From the NCBI GenBank assembly GCA_030674155.1, contig CM060326.1:17201637-17265636 (forward strand): a stretch of DNA of 64,000 bases, written 5' to 3'. This stretch comes from Stramonita haemastoma (Eukaryota; Mollusca; Gastropoda; Neogastropoda; Muricidae). Each line of letters starts with the position of its first letter. The first letter of the stretch is position 1. The notes under the pieces were generated by a model, which did no database searches, was not told the DNA's origin, and saw nothing but the letters and a program-made list of their open reading frames with translations. Positions 60,083-64,000 of the stretch are shown piece by piece. A program made the translations under genes and the position numbers.

Positions 60083-62100
60083 CTATTTATCTATCCTGTA
60101 GTCTGGTGACTGTGGGGGCACCCCTGAAGACTTGCAACCAGTTACCTCCATTCCTCTTTCTGTTCTGCCTTTCTCAGGGTTTTGTTGAGTACTAGGCCTG
60201 TCCGTTTGCTGATGTTGTCCTAAATTCTTTTCCTTGGTCTGCCTCTTTTTCTTCCTACTTGGGCAGTGCCGTGCAGTATTGATTTTGCAAGTTCTTTGGA
60301 TCTTGCGACATGCCGGTACCATTTAAGTTAACGCTTCTTTACAATTGATAGAAGGTTTTCATAGGGACCAATGGTTTGCTGGATTCTGTCATGCACTTCT
60401 TCGTTGCCCATGTGGCCTCTGTAGGAGATGCCAAGGAGTCTCCTGAAGCATCTCATCTCTACCACCTGTACTCTTCTCTCCAAATCTGCAGTCAGGGTCC
60501 ACAATTCACAGGCATACAGGAATATGGATATTGAAAGGGAGCGCATTAGTCTGGTCTTGGATTCGAGTGAGATAAATTTATCTCTCTAGATGATGTTCAG
60601 TTTTGATAGTGCTGTTATTGTCTGTGCAATATCGCATACTACTTCTGGCTTGGACCCCTTGTCTGATACAATGGCTCCGAAGTACTTGAAGCTTTGAACT
60701 GTTTCCAGCTTCTGGTCATTGACCCTGATAATTATCAGTGCTGATACCCTTGGCATTATTGGTCATCAGTTTGGTCTTCTCTGCACTGATTTCTATGTGG
60801 ATTGTTTTGGAGACCATGTTCAGGTGTTCTGTTAAGCTGGCAAACTCTTTTACTGATCCTGCTAGTCTGTCAATATCATATGTGAAGCGGAGGATTGTGA
60901 TCGATCTGCCACCAGTGCTGACTGCTCTTTCATGGTATTCCAGTGCATCAGCCATGATTCTCTCAAGGAAAACGTTGAAAAGACTGGTGAGAGTGGACAG
61001 CCATGCCTTACTCCAACTGTTGTTCAAAACCACTCTCTAATGTTGTTGTTGTAGTACACTGCACTGGTGGCGGTGTTGTGCAGCTCTTTGATGAATCTGA
61101 TCAGGTTTGCATTGATGCTGTACAAATTCATGGTTGCAAACTAAGCTGCTTGCCACCCTGTTGAATTCATTCTTAAAATCAGTAAATACGTTGAAGAGGT
61201 CTTTTTAGTGTTGAACGTAACACTCATAGAGTATTCTGAGGTTGAATATCTGTTCAGTTCTACTGTGCTCTGCTCTGAAACCTGCTCGTTCCTCAGCAAT
61301 GATGGTCTCTGCTTGTGGCTTCATTGTGATCAATAAAATCTTCAACATGACCTTGCTTGGGTGGCATATGCAGCTGATTGTACGATAGTTTTGACACTGT
61401 TGTAGATTTCCTTTTTTCGGGAATGTGACGATTATTGACTGTGTCCATTGTGTTGGCAATTTTCCAGTCTGCCAGATCTTGTTTCAGATTTTTAGCAGAG
61501 TGTTGATCATGACTTCCCCTCCAGCTTGAACCACCTCAGCTGGAATGTTGTCAGCATATGCTGATTTATCTTTTTTCAGCAATCTGACTGCTGTTTCCAC
61601 TTCTTCTAAGAGGATAGGGTGACTGTCTGTATCTGTGCTTGTGGGGACATTGATGACTTCTGGATCTCCTGTGGTTCTGTAGTTGTACAGGTCGGAGCAG
61701 TATTCTGTACTGTCTCTCTCTGTTCAGAATATCCTTGTCATCAATGAGGCACTTCCCATTTTTATCTGGGATTTTGAGCTTCTTCCCTGTTTTGTGCCAG
61801 TCAGGTCTTTCACAAGCTGATATGCCCTTTTGCTATTATGTTTCTCGATGTTCTCTTTAGTGTCATGGCACTGTTCACAGATAATTTCACTATTGCTTCT
61901 GTCATGGACTTTCTGATCCATTTGCTGGCTGCCCTACATTGTTCTGCACTTTCTTCTGCTTCATTTTTCCCTTTTCTTTAGCTCTCTATGTTTGTCACAT
62001 AATTGTAAAATGTTACGTGGGATCCAAGGTTTTTTGACTGATCAATGCTTGCCAAGACGTTTGCTTGCCCTTTCCGTCACTGCTGCATTGAAACTATCCA
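60083..62100 (-). pseudogene. RT of RTE-like LINE, frame-broken
   Basis: Blocks on minus: NSKRAYQLVKDLTGTKQGRS, EVETAVRLLKKDKSAYADNI, TFPKKGNLQQCQNYRTISCI, EERAGFRAEHSRTEQIFNLR, FNVFLERIMADALEYHERAV, ITILRFTYDIDRLAGSVKEF (FADD altered to FTYD), HLNMVSKTIHIEISAEKTKL, LYACELWTLTADLERRVQVV, and a C-terminal part in another frame to 60083. The first catalytic Asp is lost. It has several stops and is older than the copy at 32.4-33.7 kb. Confidence 0.8.
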
Positions 62101-62893
62101 ATGGCATATCCTTGGGCTCTGCAAAGTAAGGAGGAAAAACATTGAAGAAACATCAGCCAGGAAGATCACAAAAAATACTTCAGTGGAAAACAGGATAAGC
62201 ATGAACAGGGCGTGGGTTCTTCATTCACAAGGACATTGTGAACACCATCATAAGCTGTCAGCCAGTGTCCAGCAGCTTATTACCATCCACTTGAGAGCAG
62301 CCCCCTTCAACATCACAGTAGTACAGGCATACGCCTCTACATCAGACAGCACAGATGAAGAAATAGAAGAAGTCTATGATCAACTACAAGGGGCTCTATA
62401 TCAAACTTTCAAGATAGACATCCTTGTCGTACAAGACATACTTGTCGGAAAACCAAGATAGTATATAATAATTATGCCTACAAAGACTCAGAGGGTGCTT
62501 GTGGACCACACTGCAAGAAAGAAAATAATAAAACAGGCTTGAGACTCCTGAAATTCACCAGAAACAACAATCTCCAGGTAGTGAGTACACTTGGCCCACA
62601 TAAAAAATCCAGAAGATGACATGGCATAGCCCAAGTGGAGAATGCCACAAACAATTAATAGAGTACATAATGGTGAAGGGACAATTTCAGTCTAGCATAA
62701 ACATTGCACGGACACGAAGCTTTCCAGTTACATCTGATGAAAAATTAATAAGCAGAACAACATCAGGATCAAGAAGCTGAAGTATTCAGAGGTAGCAGAC
62801 ATTTTTCAAGCAAGCATAGATAGGAAATTTGCAGCACTCACTCTGATAGACTCAGATGTTACAGATATATATATACCTTGATGGATAGTTTCA
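62101..62893 (+). pseudogene. inverted endonuclease segment of the same LINE
   Basis: The plus strand reads IRTINEH-type damaged starts, then LITIHLRAAPFNITVVQAYA, STSDSTDEEIEEVYDQLQGA, ILVVQDILVGK (GDWN altered), and after a shift GLRLLKFTRNNNLQVVSTLG, then ASIDRKFAALTLIDSDVTD. These are the central and C-terminal parts of an apurinic-type endonuclease and the linker start. Confidence 0.75.
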
Positions 62894-62914
62894 CTCTTAT
62901 AAAGAAACAAATAC

Positions 62915-63055
62915 ACATTGCAACGTAGAGGGGAAAAATACTTGGTACTGTACTTTGGCAATGCACTGTTCCTGGGCCAGGAGAGCAGGCCAAAGTTCAC
63001 ACAGAGAAATCTGCTGTGACAGAAACTGATATTACAATACATCAGGACACTGGCT
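62915..63055 (+). mobile_element. 3' end of family A SINE, first 3' module
   Basis: GAGAGCAGGCCAAAGTTCAC and CAGAGAAATCTGCTGTGACA match the end of the family A copy at 17984-18393. No head is present. It lies directly beside the LINE insertion point. Confidence 0.6.
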
Positions 63056-63920
<865 letters not shown>

Positions 63921-64000
63921 TCTCTCTCTCTTTATAGTTAGGATAACGCGTTTTGTTGAATGTATCCCATTTTCTTCTTTTAAAAAAATTTGTTGAACTG

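Larger units (their letters stand above)
60071..62893 (-). mobile_element. RTE-like LINE with inverted endonuclease part (twin-priming structure)
   Basis: The 3' portion (62100-60071) reads on minus from the linker after the endonuclease, through RT, to a GATA-like tail. The endonuclease portion (62101-62893) is on plus. A 12-nt stretch, TGGATAGTTTCA, ends the plus part (62882-62893) and, as its complement, begins the minus part (62100-62089). Ten-base flanks TCACTCCTAT (60061-60070) and TCACTCTTAT (62891-62900) differ at one base and may be the target-site duplication. Confidence 0.8.

Noticed and set aside
62806..63042. 78-codon minus-strand ORF
   Set aside because: Covers the end of an inverted endonuclease fragment and a SINE tail; no independent support.

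Overview
The window is non-coding-rich animal DNA, most likely from a mollusc and probably a gastropod. Three things point that way: a receptor gene of the LDLa-LRR-7TM type first described as GRL101 in the snail Lymnaea, split by spliceosomal introns; many kinds of non-LTR retrotransposon and tRNA-headed SINE; and an extreme load of di-, tri- and tetranucleotide arrays. There is no operon structure, no rRNA or tRNA gene I trust, and no CRISPR array. The species call is inference.

The one convincing host gene is on the minus strand, from about 58.65 kb down to 48.32 kb. Three exons join in phase: 58650-57920 (CUB, LDLa, first part of a C-type lectin domain), 53509-52966 (rest of the lectin-like part, LDLa, first half of another LDLa) and 50346-48317 (rest of that LDLa, two more LDLa, leucine-rich repeats, seven-helix domain, stop). 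The N-terminal exon(s) with the signal peptide are not identified. A paralogous CUB-LDLa-lectin exon lies in the same orientation at 15064-14336, with flanking intron sequence duplicated too. Its downstream exons were not found. Two of the three gene exons, and the paralogous exon, contain one homopolymer-associated frame break each.

Almost everything else is repeats. 1-12.85 kb is a strange homopolymer-swollen tract. Its first 8.3 kb is a collinear, badly degraded copy of 16.575-24.96 kb, and the rest (8.34-12.78 kb) is an equally degraded endonuclease/RT retroelement. 15.3-19.2 kb is an I-clade-like LINE with RNase H, interrupted by a SINE. 20-22.4 kb holds L2/CR1-like pieces, and 23.7-24.9 kb an unidentified ORF pair with a (CATTGT)n tail. 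25-36 kb is a pile of LINE fragments (Rex1/CR1-like, RTE-like) and SINEs. 37.5-48.3 kb is dominated by microsatellites, two minisatellites with units of about 30 and 33 bp, and a long tRNA-headed repeat with an 863-bp insertion. The receptor introns carry RTE-like, I-clade and CR1-like fragments and SINEs. 59-64 kb has SINEs and a second RTE-like element.

The main points for follow-up are: the modular receptor and its duplicated exon; long dinucleotide arrays lying 10-15 nt from three splice sites; two LINE insertions with clean 5'-inversion (twin-priming) structure; and the assembly-quality problem in the first 12.85 kb, which should be settled before anything there is treated as biology. 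I saw no sign of a new defence, toxin or biosynthetic system.
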